Shown: one piece after another, positions 1-6,438 of the stretch
Layout: every line of letters starts with the position of its first letter
Numbering within the stretch: position 1 is the first letter of the stretch
From: Sulfurimonas sp.
GTDB taxonomy: Bacteria > Campylobacterota > Campylobacteria > Campylobacterales > Sulfurimonadaceae
Assembly: GCF_023229025.1 (NCBI RefSeq)
Contig: NZ_JALOAA010000037.1
Coordinates: 1-18,267, forward strand
DNA: 18,267 nt
Reading direction: 5' to 3'
The notes under the pieces: generated by a model
What the model was told of the DNA's origin: nothing
Seen by the model: the letters and a program-made list of their open reading frames with translations, nothing else
Databases searched by the model: none
Program-made: the position numbers and the translations under genes

Positions 1-999
1 ATAGATATTGAAAAAGCTATGCTCAAACAGTTCTCTGAAGATTCAAAACAAAAGGCACTTCAAGAGCTTTCGGTTGCACATATCAAAACACAAAAGTTTG
101 TTGAAAGCTATTCTATGCAGGATAGTGTAATTGATAGAGATTTTATAAAAGAGATCCATCGACTCTTTTACTCTAGTGAAGGTATGGAAAAATTTACAAA
201 ACTTGAAAAAGAAAATGAACTCATAGAGATGATACCGGGTGAGTTCAGAACTAAAGATGTTCAAGTTGGCAACCATATTGCACCTTCAAGTGATTTAATC
301 ACAACAGTTTTTAATTACTATGAAAAAGAGTACACTTCAGTATTTAATAGCTCCACAAAAGCGATAAAACTACTAGCAGCTCTTAGTTCCCACCATCGTT
401 TAGTATATATTCACCCTTTTTTAGATGGAAATGGAAGAGTTTCAAGACTGCATCTTGATGCAATGTTCTGGAGTATGAAGCTTGAAGGCTACGGACTTTG
501 GAATATCTCAAGAGGAGTTGCAAGAGATGTTAAAGAGTATCAGCACTACTTATCTTATGCAGATATGAAACAACAAGGCGCAACTGACGGCAGAGGTGAA
601 TTGTCACTTAGAGGACTTGAGGGATATTTAAAATATATGCTTGAGGCATCATTAGATCAAATAGAGTTTATGGGAAACGGTTTACGACTTGATCAGCTTA
701 ACGATAAAATTAGAAAATTTGTAAAATTTTCACAAGAGGGGATGTTTTACAAACAAGAACCTTTACCAAAATACTCTGAACTGTTATTTTCTCATTTGTT
801 GTTAAATGGTGAACTAGAGAGAAAATATGTGCCTTCTGCCATAGGTAAAAGTGTAAGTACCGCAACAAAACTCGTAAGCACTCTAACGAAAATGGGCTAT
901 ATAGAAAGTGAACATAGTAAAGCATCACTTCGCCTCAAAGTAAATTCATTCTTTGCTTCGCAGATAATTCCAGAGCTTATTCCCCAAAAAGTAGATTGA
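1..999 (+). CDS. Fic domain protein with C-terminal winged helix (5' end outside window)
   Basis: Fic-family enzyme, probably an AMP-transferase that moves AMP from ATP to a protein hydroxyl group. The catalytic Fic motif HPFLDGNGR is complete, at residues 132-140 counted from the ATG at 19, and is preceded by PGEFR (73-77), common in this family. The last 80 or so residues look like a helix-turn-helix or winged-helix segment (KSVSTATKLVSTLTKMGYIE), seen in many stand-alone bacterial Fic proteins. The frame is open back to base 1, and the ATG at 19 has no convincing ribosome site, so the true start is very likely upstream. The inhibitory (S/T)xxxE(G/N) helix normal in this class is not visible and probably lies in the missing N-terminus. 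It converges on the integrase gene. The target protein is unknown. Confidence 0.85.
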   Translation: MDIEKAMLKQFSEDSKQKALQELSVAHIKTQKFVESYSMQDSVIDRDFIKEIHRLFYSSEGMEKFTKLEKENELIEMIPGEFRTKDVQVGNHIAPSSDLITTVFNYYEKEYTSVFNSSTKAIKLLAALSSHHRLVYIHPFLDGNGRVSRLHLDAMFWSMKLEGYGLWNISRGVARDVKEYQHYLSYADMKQQGATDGRGELSLRGLEGYLKYMLEASLDQIEFMGNGLRLDQLNDKIRKFVKFSQEGMFYKQEPLPKYSELLFSHLLLNGELERKYVPSAIGKSVSTATKLVSTLTKMGYIESEHSKASLRLKVNSFFASQIIPELIPQKVD

Positions 1000-1135
1000 T
1001 GGTTTTGCTAAAAACGCTCAAAAATGGACTTTTGGTCTGGAGTTTGCCATAGTCTCTATTCTAACGGTGTAAATTTTATTAATAGCTGTTTTGCTGATAT
1101 ATCACTCTGATTACTTAAAAGCCTCTTTTTTGAGT

Positions 1136-1167
1136 AGCTATTAAAAAACTCCTTGAATAGCTTTTTT
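1136..1167 (+). terminator. Possible Rho-independent terminator after the Fic gene
   Basis: AGCTATT (1136-1142) and AATAGCT (1156-1162) can pair as a 7-bp stem with a 13-nt loop, followed directly by a run of T to 1167. The stem is A/T-rich and overlaps the last codons of the convergent integrase gene, so it is only moderately convincing. The 1000-1135 stretch upstream holds no gene that I recognise. Confidence 0.4.
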
Positions 1168-2274
1168 ATTTGCATCGCCTTGTAGTTTTGCATATCTTAC
1201 TGTTTGAGATATGTCTGCGTGATTTAATAGCTCTTGAATTTGTAGTATGGGGACATTCGCCATTGCTAGCTGAGAGGCACACGTATGTCTTAATGAATGT
1301 ATAACAATTCTGTTTTTTCTGTCTTTTACATCAAGTCCTTGATTGAATAAATCATCCAAAAGTGGCTTTAATCTTGTTTGTAACTGCCTCGCTCCAATTT
1401 TTTTGCCATTGTTATTAAATGAAATCAGATAATCAGTAAATTTGATTGCTTTTGATTTTTGATAAAGTAGTTCTCGAGTTGTATCAGTTATATATCCGCT
1501 ATACACTTCACCACCATTTTTTAAATCTACTAATCTAATGATATCATTTTGTAAATCTATGTCACACTTTTTGATATTTAAAACACTTTCCATTCTTGCA
1601 CCCGTTGTCAATGCAAGTTTTGTGAAAAGTTCTAAAACACCTCCGTTGGCATTTTTCTCATCATATTGTTTTGCTGCATCAAACAGCTCTTCAATTTCTA
1701 GCTTATTTAGAAATCTTTCTCTTGTATTTCTTACTTTGAATTTTTGCACTTTAAGGGTTGGGTTTACTGCCTCGTACATTTCTTCTTTAAAGCCATAGAT
1801 GAATATAGTCCCAAAGAGTTCTATAACCATATTGGCTGTTTGAGGACTTAGATTTTGTTCTTTAATTATGGAGTCTTGAATACTTATTAAATCATTTTTT
1901 GTAATACTGGTTACACCTCTGTGCCCTAAAATAGGAGCAAGGTGCTTCTTGTATTTACTTATTCTGTCAAATGTGCTTCTGGAGCTGTCTTTGGTCGTAA
2001 AATATTTATCTGCTACTTCATTAAGAGTTAGGACTTTTTTTCTATGATTTTTGACTATTTTTGGCGGCTGTTCACCCTTGTTTTGAGCATTGAGTATTTC
2101 TATGCGCTTGTTTCTACAATAAACTTCAGTAGTTCCATCTGTTTCGTCGCCAATCTTTACTCGTTTGAGTCTGTTTTCTTCATCTTTATATCTGACATAA
2201 TATGATTTGGTGCCATCTGCTTTTATGTAATATTGAACACCTTCATATTTTTTAGAGTTAATAAATTTAGACAT
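1141..2274 (-). CDS. Tyrosine recombinase / integrase of the island
   Basis: Site-specific recombinase of the phage-integrase family, 377 aa, a full length for element integrases. The catalytic set is intact: Arg227 in TTGARMES, a likely beta-hairpin Lys252, His326 and Arg329 in HSLRHT, His352 in LLNHAD, and the nucleophile Tyr361 in TVRYAKL. Residues 10-45 (YYIKADGTKSYYVRYKDE) look like the small arm-type DNA-binding domain, followed by a SAM-like core-binding domain at about 83-180. It should cut and rejoin DNA at the att site, for which 3842-3864 is the candidate. The ATG lies 9 nt after the ATPase stop, with AAGG just ahead, so the two genes are probably co-transcribed and translationally coupled. 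No truncation or frameshift is visible. Confidence 0.93.
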   Translation of the reverse strand: MSKFINSKKYEGVQYYIKADGTKSYYVRYKDEENRLKRVKIGDETDGTTEVYCRNKRIEILNAQNKGEQPPKIVKNHRKKVLTLNEVADKYFTTKDSSRSTFDRISKYKKHLAPILGHRGVTSITKNDLISIQDSIIKEQNLSPQTANMVIELFGTIFIYGFKEEMYEAVNPTLKVQKFKVRNTRERFLNKLEIEELFDAAKQYDEKNANGGVLELFTKLALTTGARMESVLNIKKCDIDLQNDIIRLVDLKNGGEVYSGYITDTTRELLYQKSKAIKFTDYLISFNNNGKKIGARQLQTRLKPLLDDLFNQGLDVKDRKNRIVIHSLRHTCASQLAMANVPILQIQELLNHADISQTVRYAKLQGDANKKAIQGVF

Positions 2275-2283
2275 CTAAAAGCC

Positions 2284-3489
2284 TTAGTATAAAAAGCCAA
2301 ATAGCCAAAGCGGAATTTTATTGCCATATCCAACTTCAATATCATCAGCTATCACATAAGAGTTTGGTATATTTTTGATTTGATTAAACCCTTTATTCTT
2401 TCCGCCTATTTCAACTGTATATTTCTCGTCTATTAGAAAATCACCGTTATCTACATAGTGAAGTCTGTGTCCGGTGGATATATTGCTTACAAAATAAGTC
2501 TCTCTGAGTGTTTCTATATCTTTATTGACACATAAAGCTTCAAAAAGATTTGTGTTTGCAAGGTATAGTTTGTCAGACTTTCGTATAGCTGCAAATCTTT
2601 TGCCTTCATGTGTTATTTGTTTAATAAGTTCTGCGTCATTAAGGTATTGTATATATTTATAGAGTGTAGTTTTTGTGATTCCAACAGTTGAGGCTAACTT
2701 GTCTATGCTAAACTCAAGTGGTTTAGACACGCAGATAGTAAGAAGAAGCTTTTTTAATGTATCTATCTTATCAGGTTGAATTGAAAAAATCTTACTTAAA
2801 TCTGTATGTAAAATAGTGTTAATTGTTTCTATAATTCTATCAATGTATTTACTTCTGTCTTCAAAATAAAACGGATAAGTTCCAACTTTCAAAAACTCAT
2901 CATAAAATTTGAGTATTTTTTTATCCGGTAAAGATGAAATAATCTCATTAACAATATTTTCGTGGTTTGATAATATATCTTTAAGAGTGTAAGCTTTTAA
3001 TGAAACATTATGCGTTAGCTCTAGGTACTCTTTTAGGCTTAGTGGATAAAGATGATACATGGAATATCTTCGTGCAAAGTCAGGATTTGTGAGATGCAGG
3101 GCAGATGAACCTGTAAAATAAACTTTTATATCTAAAAAATCATAGATTGATTTTAGCTCTTTTTCAAAGTGTGCAGCTTCATGTACTTCATCTATACAAA
3201 TCAGTTCACCGCCTCTTTTACTAAACTCATCTACAAAATCAAAAAGTGAAACATCTTGAAACATTGCATGATCACACGAAATGTATAGTTTGCTGCTAAT
3301 AGGTAAATCTGAACTTTGTAATATTTGCATAAGAGTTGTTGTTTTACCAATACCTCTGCTCCCATATACAGCTGTTATCTTTGCTTCTGAATTATAAAGA
3401 GAATCAAAAATATATCTTTTATATATAGGAAGCTTCTGGTTTGCCTTGAGTGCATAAAGTCTTTTTGCATTTTCAAGAAGTTTTATCAT
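2284..3489 (-). CDS. AAA-type ATPase (AAA_14/DUF4143-like), island cargo
   Basis: A 401-aa P-loop ATPase. Walker A is GSRGIGKT at residues 43-50, Walker B is LICID ending at Asp100, followed by Glu101, and a sensor-1-like TGSSALHL lies near residue 130. Residues 255-300 resemble a winged helix (IDKLASTVGITKTTLYKYIQYL). The C-terminus has LIDEKYTVEIGGKNKG, which resembles the E-x-K part of a PD-(D/E)XK nuclease-like fold often found at the end of DUF4143-type ATPases. The cellular role of this broad family is poorly known. It has been discussed for mobile-element and defence contexts, but nothing here proves either. It sits directly upstream of, and probably in one operon with, the integrase. 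The family name is from memory; the P-loop ATPase call is firm. Confidence 0.8.
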   Translation of the reverse strand: MIKLLENAKRLYALKANQKLPIYKRYIFDSLYNSEAKITAVYGSRGIGKTTTLMQILQSSDLPISSKLYISCDHAMFQDVSLFDFVDEFSKRGGELICIDEVHEAAHFEKELKSIYDFLDIKVYFTGSSALHLTNPDFARRYSMYHLYPLSLKEYLELTHNVSLKAYTLKDILSNHENIVNEIISSLPDKKILKFYDEFLKVGTYPFYFEDRSKYIDRIIETINTILHTDLSKIFSIQPDKIDTLKKLLLTICVSKPLEFSIDKLASTVGITKTTLYKYIQYLNDAELIKQITHEGKRFAAIRKSDKLYLANTNLFEALCVNKDIETLRETYFVSNISTGHRLHYVDNGDFLIDEKYTVEIGGKNKGFNQIKNIPNSYVIADDIEVGYGNKIPLWLFGFLY

Positions 3490-3686
3490 GTTATACGACC
3501 TTTTAGTTTTCTTTATTATACTATAAATAAATATATAAGTCTAATGTAATATACTTACAGCAAGTGTGTTTTTACGACATATTGCGACAAATTTAAATAT
3601 TTTAATAATTTTTTTATAATAAACATACAAGTTCAATACTGGGTATAAGTTTAGAAATTTCATTAGAAAAATTATAACATAGGTTA

Positions 3687-3716
3687 GGTGACTAAAGGGG
3701 TGACTAATTAGTCACC
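3687..3716. repeat. Clustered GGTGACTAA half-sites, possible integrase arm-type sites
   Basis: GGTGACTAA occurs at 3687-3695 and again at 3699-3707, a 12-bp period. The second copy is part of a perfect 18-bp palindrome GGTGACTAATTAGTCACC (3699-3716). This gives two direct and one inverted half-site within 30 bp, about 125 bp from the tRNA remnant on the element side. Tyrosine integrases of the lambda type bind short repeats in such positions, and AGTCACCAT at the right edge resembles the lambda arm-site core. Binding by this integrase is inference; the palindrome could equally be an operator for a repressor. Confidence 0.5.
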
Positions 3717-3754
3717 ATTATTGAGAAAACTTGATTCTAAATGACTTTACTTGA

Positions 3755-3760
3755 TATAAT
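3755..3760 (+). promoter_or_regulatory. Promoter-like -10 box facing the tRNA remnant
   Basis: TATAAT preceded by TTGA forms a good Campylobacterota-type extended -10 element on the + strand. No gene follows closely, and transcription would run into the tRNA 3' fragment about 80 nt downstream. The 3490-4003 interval has no convincing protein gene; its contents are these sites, the repeats and the att remnant. Confidence 0.3.
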
Positions 3761-3812
3761 AAAAACCTTTAAAAGACCGTGTATATAGTGATATTTGAGG
3801 TTAGTTGACGAT

Positions 3813-3924
3813 ACTTTAAGAAACTTGAAAAAACACCATTTTTCAAGTCCTCTCATCCGCACCACCCTTTAAAATAGGGCTTCACAAGACTTTTTACAGT
3901 CACTTTAAGAAAACTTCAAAAACA
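3813..3924. repeat. Pair of imperfect direct repeats flanking the att remnant
   Basis: ACTTTAAGAAACTTGAAAAA (from 3813) and ACTTTAAGAAAACTTCAAAA (from 3902) are near-identical over about 22 nt, with one inserted base and one substitution, 89 bp apart. They lie on either side of the tRNA 3' fragment. Their role is unknown; accessory recombinase sites or chance in A/T-rich DNA are both possible. Confidence 0.45.
3842..3864 (+). other. tRNA 3'-end fragment, candidate attachment site (attR)
   Basis: The block reads as T-loop TTCAAGT (3842-3848), 3' T-stem CCTCT (3849-3853), 3' acceptor strand CATCCGC (3854-3860), discriminator A and CCA (3861-3864). All spacings are those of tRNA positions 54-76. 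The five bases before it (3837-3841) cannot pair with CCTCT, and no GCGGATG 5' acceptor strand lies upstream, so this is not a functional tRNA. The acceptor and T-arm sequence would suit a tRNA-Leu, but the anticodon is not present, so the identity is open. Confidence 0.7.
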
Positions 3925-3973
3925 ACTTTTTACTACTTTTTTACTACAACTCTTAGTCTTGAGGACATAATCC

Positions 3974-4466
3974 GCCAATTCAAATAGTAAGTGCAACACC
4001 TGATTAAACTGCTGCATAAGATTTCGTAATTGTATCGAAAAACACTTCTGCTGGCGTTTTGTAGTTTAGTATCTTTCTTAATCTAGCATTTAAACGGTTC
4101 TGTACTTCAACAATTTGCTCATCTGTAATATGCTTAAATTCAGTTTTCTTTGGAAAATATTCTCTTATCAAACCGTTAGTATGCTCATTAAGCCCTCTTT
4201 GCCAAGATTGATATGGATTGGCAAAGTAGAACTCTGTATCAAGAGCTTTAGCTATCTCTTCATGGTATGAAAATTCTTTTCCATTATCGCTTGTAATAGT
4301 GAGAGCATGAGCTTGAACTGGTTTGAGCAAATGAACTATTGCATCCATTACAACTCTGGCTTGTTTGGCTTCTACTTTTTTCATTAGAGTAAACTTTGAA
4401 TTTCTATCAACTAAGGTAACTATAGCTTGATGATTATTTTTACCAATGACAGTATCAACTGTCAAC
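3974..4466 (-). mobile_element. Remnant of an IS30-family insertion sequence
   Basis: This covers the 3' part of an IS30-type transposase gene plus a possible right terminal repeat (about 3974-4000, containing AATAGTAAGTGCAACACC) just past its stop codon. The matching left end and the first half of the gene are missing; coding similarity stops at about 4466 next to CCGCGG. The upstream sequence is unrelated A/T-rich DNA. It lies about 110 bp outside the att remnant, so it is a separate event from the island. The exact ends are uncertain. Confidence 0.5.
4004..4465 (-). pseudogene. IS30-family transposase, C-terminal catalytic half only
   Basis: The 153-residue frame matches the DDE catalytic core of IS30-type transposases: Asp4 in TVDTVIGKNNH, Asp60 in TSDNGKEFS and Glu94 in RGLNEHTNGLIREYFPK, ending in KTPAEVFF. 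Complete IS30-family enzymes are usually over 300 aa with N-terminal helix-turn-helix DNA-binding domains, all lacking here. The only start is a TTG at 4465, and an in-frame stop lies about 36 nt upstream, so there is no route to the missing part. It is almost certainly non-functional, although the three acidic residues are kept. Confidence 0.88.
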
Positions 4467-4746
4467 CGCGGTGTTAAAATAGGCAGTAAGAAAGCTGCTT
4501 AAAAAGTAGTTTTTACAACCGAAAGCTTAAAAAAACATATTTGTTCCTGATATTGATATAATATTTGTATCATAAAACAGATTGATTAATAAAATTTAGT
4601 TAGATACCAAATTGTACTTGAAAAAATTCCAAACCAATTGTTCCAAAATAGTTTAACTTCATAACACTAATTCTAAACAAGATAAAAATTGTCTTAATTA
4701 AAAATAGTACTTTAAAAACCGTGAGAAGCCTAAAAGTTAAATCGGA

Positions 4747-4752
4747 TATAAT
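4747..4752 (+). promoter_or_regulatory. Likely -10 box of the small exported peptide gene
   Basis: TATAAT in the context GGATATAATTTG, 53 nt before the ATG at 4806. A clear -35 box is absent, as is common in Campylobacterota promoters. The 4467-4746 stretch upstream holds no gene, RNA or repeat that I can support. Confidence 0.5.
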
Positions 4753-4805
4753 TTGTCTGATTTAAAAATACTAGAGCGTAATTCGTTCTTACCAAAGGAT
4801 ACACA

Positions 4806-4940
4806 ATGAAAACATTGATTTTACTAATCGGATTAACACTAGGTGCTCTTCAAGCTGACAACATCGTAACTTATGATACAAACAACGGTAACAACACTGA
4901 AGGCATTAAGACTAATCACCCAACTCAAGATCTTTACTAA
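4806..4940 (+). CDS. Small exported peptide, 44 aa, unknown function
   Basis: The ORF starts with ATG 8 nt after AAAGGA and ends with TAA. The protein begins with a short classical signal peptide (MKTLILLIGLTLGALQA, likely cut after Ala17), leaving a mature peptide of about 27 residues rich in Asn, Thr and Asp: DNIVTYDTNNGNNTEGIKTN and then HPTQDLY. There is no Cys and no lipobox. It has its own promoter-like -10 box upstream and a strong terminator just after the stop, so it looks like a one-gene transcription unit. I do not recognise the family. A short periplasmic or secreted peptide is the plainest reading; chance is unlikely given ribosome site, signal peptide, promoter and terminator together. 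Confidence 0.7.
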   Translation: MKTLILLIGLTLGALQADNIVTYDTNNGNNTEGIKTNHPTQDLY

Positions 4941-4953
4941 GATTTGGGTTACG

Positions 4954-4982
4954 CCTCATCCCTCTAGCGGATGAGGTTTTTT
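4954..4982 (+). terminator. Rho-independent terminator of the small peptide gene
   Basis: CCTCATCC (4954-4961) pairs perfectly with GGATGAGG (4969-4976) across a 7-nt loop, followed by six T. The stem is G/C-rich for this genome. It also lies just past the 3' end of the convergent mqnA-like gene, but the T-run serves the + strand. Confidence 0.9.
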
Positions 4983-5002
4983 AATATAAATCTTCCTAAA
5001 AT

Positions 5003-5671
5003 TCACCTTTTTTTATTCAGACCTGCTTTTTTAGCCTCTTTATAAAACTTGTCAAGCCCTTTTTTTGCTTTTTTATCCACATTGTACGAGATGTGTTTTA
5101 AGTAGTTTAAAATATCATGATGAGCAACATCGGTTCTTTTAGACGCTTCATCCAAAATATACCTCGGAATCTTTACTCTTCTTTTTAAAAAATTCTTCTC
5201 AATTTTTTTGTAAAGCGCTTTGTCTTTGTGGTAGCATAAAAGTGCAAAAACAAAAGGTAGATTGTATTTTTGAGTCCATATTTTTGCCAAATCCGTATGC
5301 GGCTTATTTTGTAGGTAGTAGCGCAGGGCTTTGTCGCCAATAAGGACTTCACCTTTAATATCTAAGATTTTTGCAAGCACATTTGATGTTTCTGATTCTG
5401 TATCTGCAACACTGTTCTCATGTGGAATTACCAAAACGCTAAGTACCTCGCTTCTTGCGACAATCCCCATATTTACATGTTTTTGCCGCTTTGCTCTGAT
5501 GCTTGAGATGAATGCCGCATCTACTTTTTTTGAGATAAATTTTTGGTTTGTTTTTGCCGGAACATCTCTGTAGTAGTGCATACTCATGCTCTGTTGAGAG
5601 CTTTTTGCAAAGCGCTTCATAAATACATGAAAAGGCAGAAGATTTAGGTACTCAATTTTTCCAAAAATCAC
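5003..5671 (-). CDS. mqnA: MqnA-like chorismate dehydratase (futalosine menaquinone pathway)
   Basis: 222 aa, resembling MqnA, which dehydrates chorismate to 3-enolpyruvoyl-benzoate in the futalosine route to menaquinone used by Campylobacterota. The N-terminus GKIEYLNLLPFHVF is typical, as are IGDKALRYYL and DLAKIWTQKYNLPFVFALLCYH in the periplasmic-binding-protein-like fold. There is no signal peptide, consistent with a cytosolic enzyme. It is a little shorter than many MqnA proteins and has a very basic C-terminal tail. The GTG start is supported by GGAGTAAC just upstream (5674-5681, minus strand). It is divergent from moaD, with about 100 bp between. The family is fairly secure; exact enzyme assignment is from motif memory. 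Confidence 0.75.
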   Translation of the reverse strand: MIFGKIEYLNLLPFHVFMKRFAKSSQQSMSMHYYRDVPAKTNQKFISKKVDAAFISSIRAKRQKHVNMGIVARSEVLSVLVIPHENSVADTESETSNVLAKILDIKGEVLIGDKALRYYLQNKPHTDLAKIWTQKYNLPFVFALLCYHKDKALYKKIEKNFLKRRVKIPRYILDEASKRTDVAHHDILNYLKHISYNVDKKAKKGLDKFYKEAKKAGLNKKR

Positions 5672-5736
5672 AAGTTACTCCGAGATAATATACTCAAAAG
5701 TATACATCTCTTAACTTATAAAAAAGATGAGTTGGC

Positions 5737-5742
5737 TATAAT
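5737..5742 (+). promoter_or_regulatory. Likely -10 box of the moaD-moaE-moeA operon
   Basis: TATAAT in the context TTGGCTATAATCATAG, 33 nt before the moaD ATG. The 5' leader is short and shows no room for a molybdenum-cofactor riboswitch. Confidence 0.6.
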
Positions 5743-5775
5743 CATAGTAAAAAAATTGTTTTAGGAGTATTCTTT

Positions 5776-5997
5776 ATGGTACAAGTAGAATTTTTAGGTC
5801 CTATACAAAAAGAGCCTCTGAAGTTAGATATAACAAACTTAAATGAGTTGGCAAAAATACTGCAGCAAGATGAGTCCATGAGAGAGTGGCTTGAAAATAG
5901 TGCAGTTGCTATAAACGACACACTCGTTAGTAGTAGAGATGTAGAGCTAAAAGATGGAGATAGAGTCGCTCTTCTTCCGCCTGTTTGCGGAGGCTGA
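5776..5997 (+). CDS. moaD: Molybdopterin synthase sulfur-carrier subunit MoaD
   Basis: 73-aa ubiquitin-fold protein. The C-terminal Gly-Gly (LPPVCGG) is the group that is adenylated and then thiocarboxylated to carry sulfur to MoaE for making the dithiolene of molybdopterin. VALLPPVCGG is the standard end of the family, with a Cys where Ala or Ser is commoner. The ATG follows TTAGGAG at normal spacing. It is the first gene of a tight operon, with moaE starting 3 nt after its stop. Other ubiquitin-like carriers such as ThiS are less likely given the moaE neighbour. Confidence 0.93.
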   Translation: MVQVEFLGPIQKEPLKLDITNLNELAKILQQDESMREWLENSAVAINDTLVSSRDVELKDGDRVALLPPVCGG

Positions 5998-6000
5998 TTT

Positions 6001-6438
6001 ATGTTATATCTTTATGATGGTCCTCTTGATGTGGCAACAATCTTAAAAGAGTGGTATGAGCAGGAACTCACTAGCAATTGTGGTGCATATAGCTCTTTTG
6101 TGGGAACTGTAAGAAGTGAAGACAATATAGAAGGGCTTAGTTTTGATATCTATGAGCCGATACTTAACTCATGGTTTGATGCATGGCAGAAAAAAGCAGC
6201 AGCAAAAGGTGCAATCATAAAAATGGCACACTCAAGAGGGGATGTAATGCTTCATGAGTCCTCATACATAGCGGCTGTATTTTCTCCAAAACGCCGCGTT
6301 GCATTGGAGTTTATAGATGAGTTTGTAGAGGATTTCAAAGCATCAGCTCCTATCTGGAAATATGATTTAAGGGGCGGTAAAAGAGTCTATGCACTTGATC
6401 GCTCAACAGCAATTAAAGGGAGTGGTCTTTTAAAATGA
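6001..6438 (+). CDS. moaE: Molybdopterin synthase catalytic subunit MoaE
   Basis: 145 aa, usual length. MoaE joins MoaD to convert precursor Z (cPMP) into molybdopterin in the cytosol. The landmark FVGTVR (33-38) is present, and Lys120 and Lys127 in PIWKYDLRGGKRVY keep the spacing of the two functional lysines of E. coli MoaE (119 and 126). A GGAGG ribosome site lies inside the end of moaD. Its TGA overlaps the moeA ATG by 4 nt (ATGA), so the two are translationally coupled. Confidence 0.94.
   Translation: MLYLYDGPLDVATILKEWYEQELTSNCGAYSSFVGTVRSEDNIEGLSFDIYEPILNSWFDAWQKKAAAKGAIIKMAHSRGDVMLHESSYIAAVFSPKRRVALEFIDEFVEDFKASAPIWKYDLRGGKRVYALDRSTAIKGSGLLK

Larger units (their letters stand above)
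1..3864. mobile_element. Right end of a tRNA-integrated genomic island
   Basis: The segment carries a Fic gene, a tyrosine recombinase in an operon with an ATPase, repeated GGTGACTAA half-sites (3687-3716), and a tRNA 3'-end fragment at its right edge (3842-3864). That is the usual layout of an integrative element inserted in the 3' end of a tRNA gene. The fragment reads on the + strand with its CCA end to the right, so the element lies to the left and the reconstituted tRNA should be outside the window on that side. The left boundary is not visible. Whether the Fic gene is cargo or belongs to an older neighbour cannot be settled here. There are no phage structural or conjugation genes in the visible part. 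Confidence 0.65.

Noticed and set aside
999..1052. A 17-codon frame starting ATGGTTTTGCTAAAAACG just after the Fic gene.
   Set aside because: Too short, no ribosome site, no signal or known motif.
3824..3847. Perfect 9-bp inverted repeat CTTGAAAAA / TTTTTCAAG with a 6-nt spacer, looking like a recombinase core site.
   Set aside because: Its left arm and spacer cannot come from a tRNA (3837-3841 do not pair with the T-stem), so the crossover should lie to the right of 3841; the repeat is probably a by-product of A/T-rich sequence meeting the T-loop.
3778..3864. Possible complete tRNA gene of about 86 nt behind the -10 box at 3755.
   Set aside because: No 5' acceptor strand, no D-arm, anticodon arm or 5' T-stem can be built; only the 3' 23 nt fit.
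4466..4500. Possible left terminal repeat of the IS30 element (AACACC next to CCGCGG).
   Set aside because: Only about six bases match the right-end sequence; not enough to call a second end or an intact internal-deletion element.
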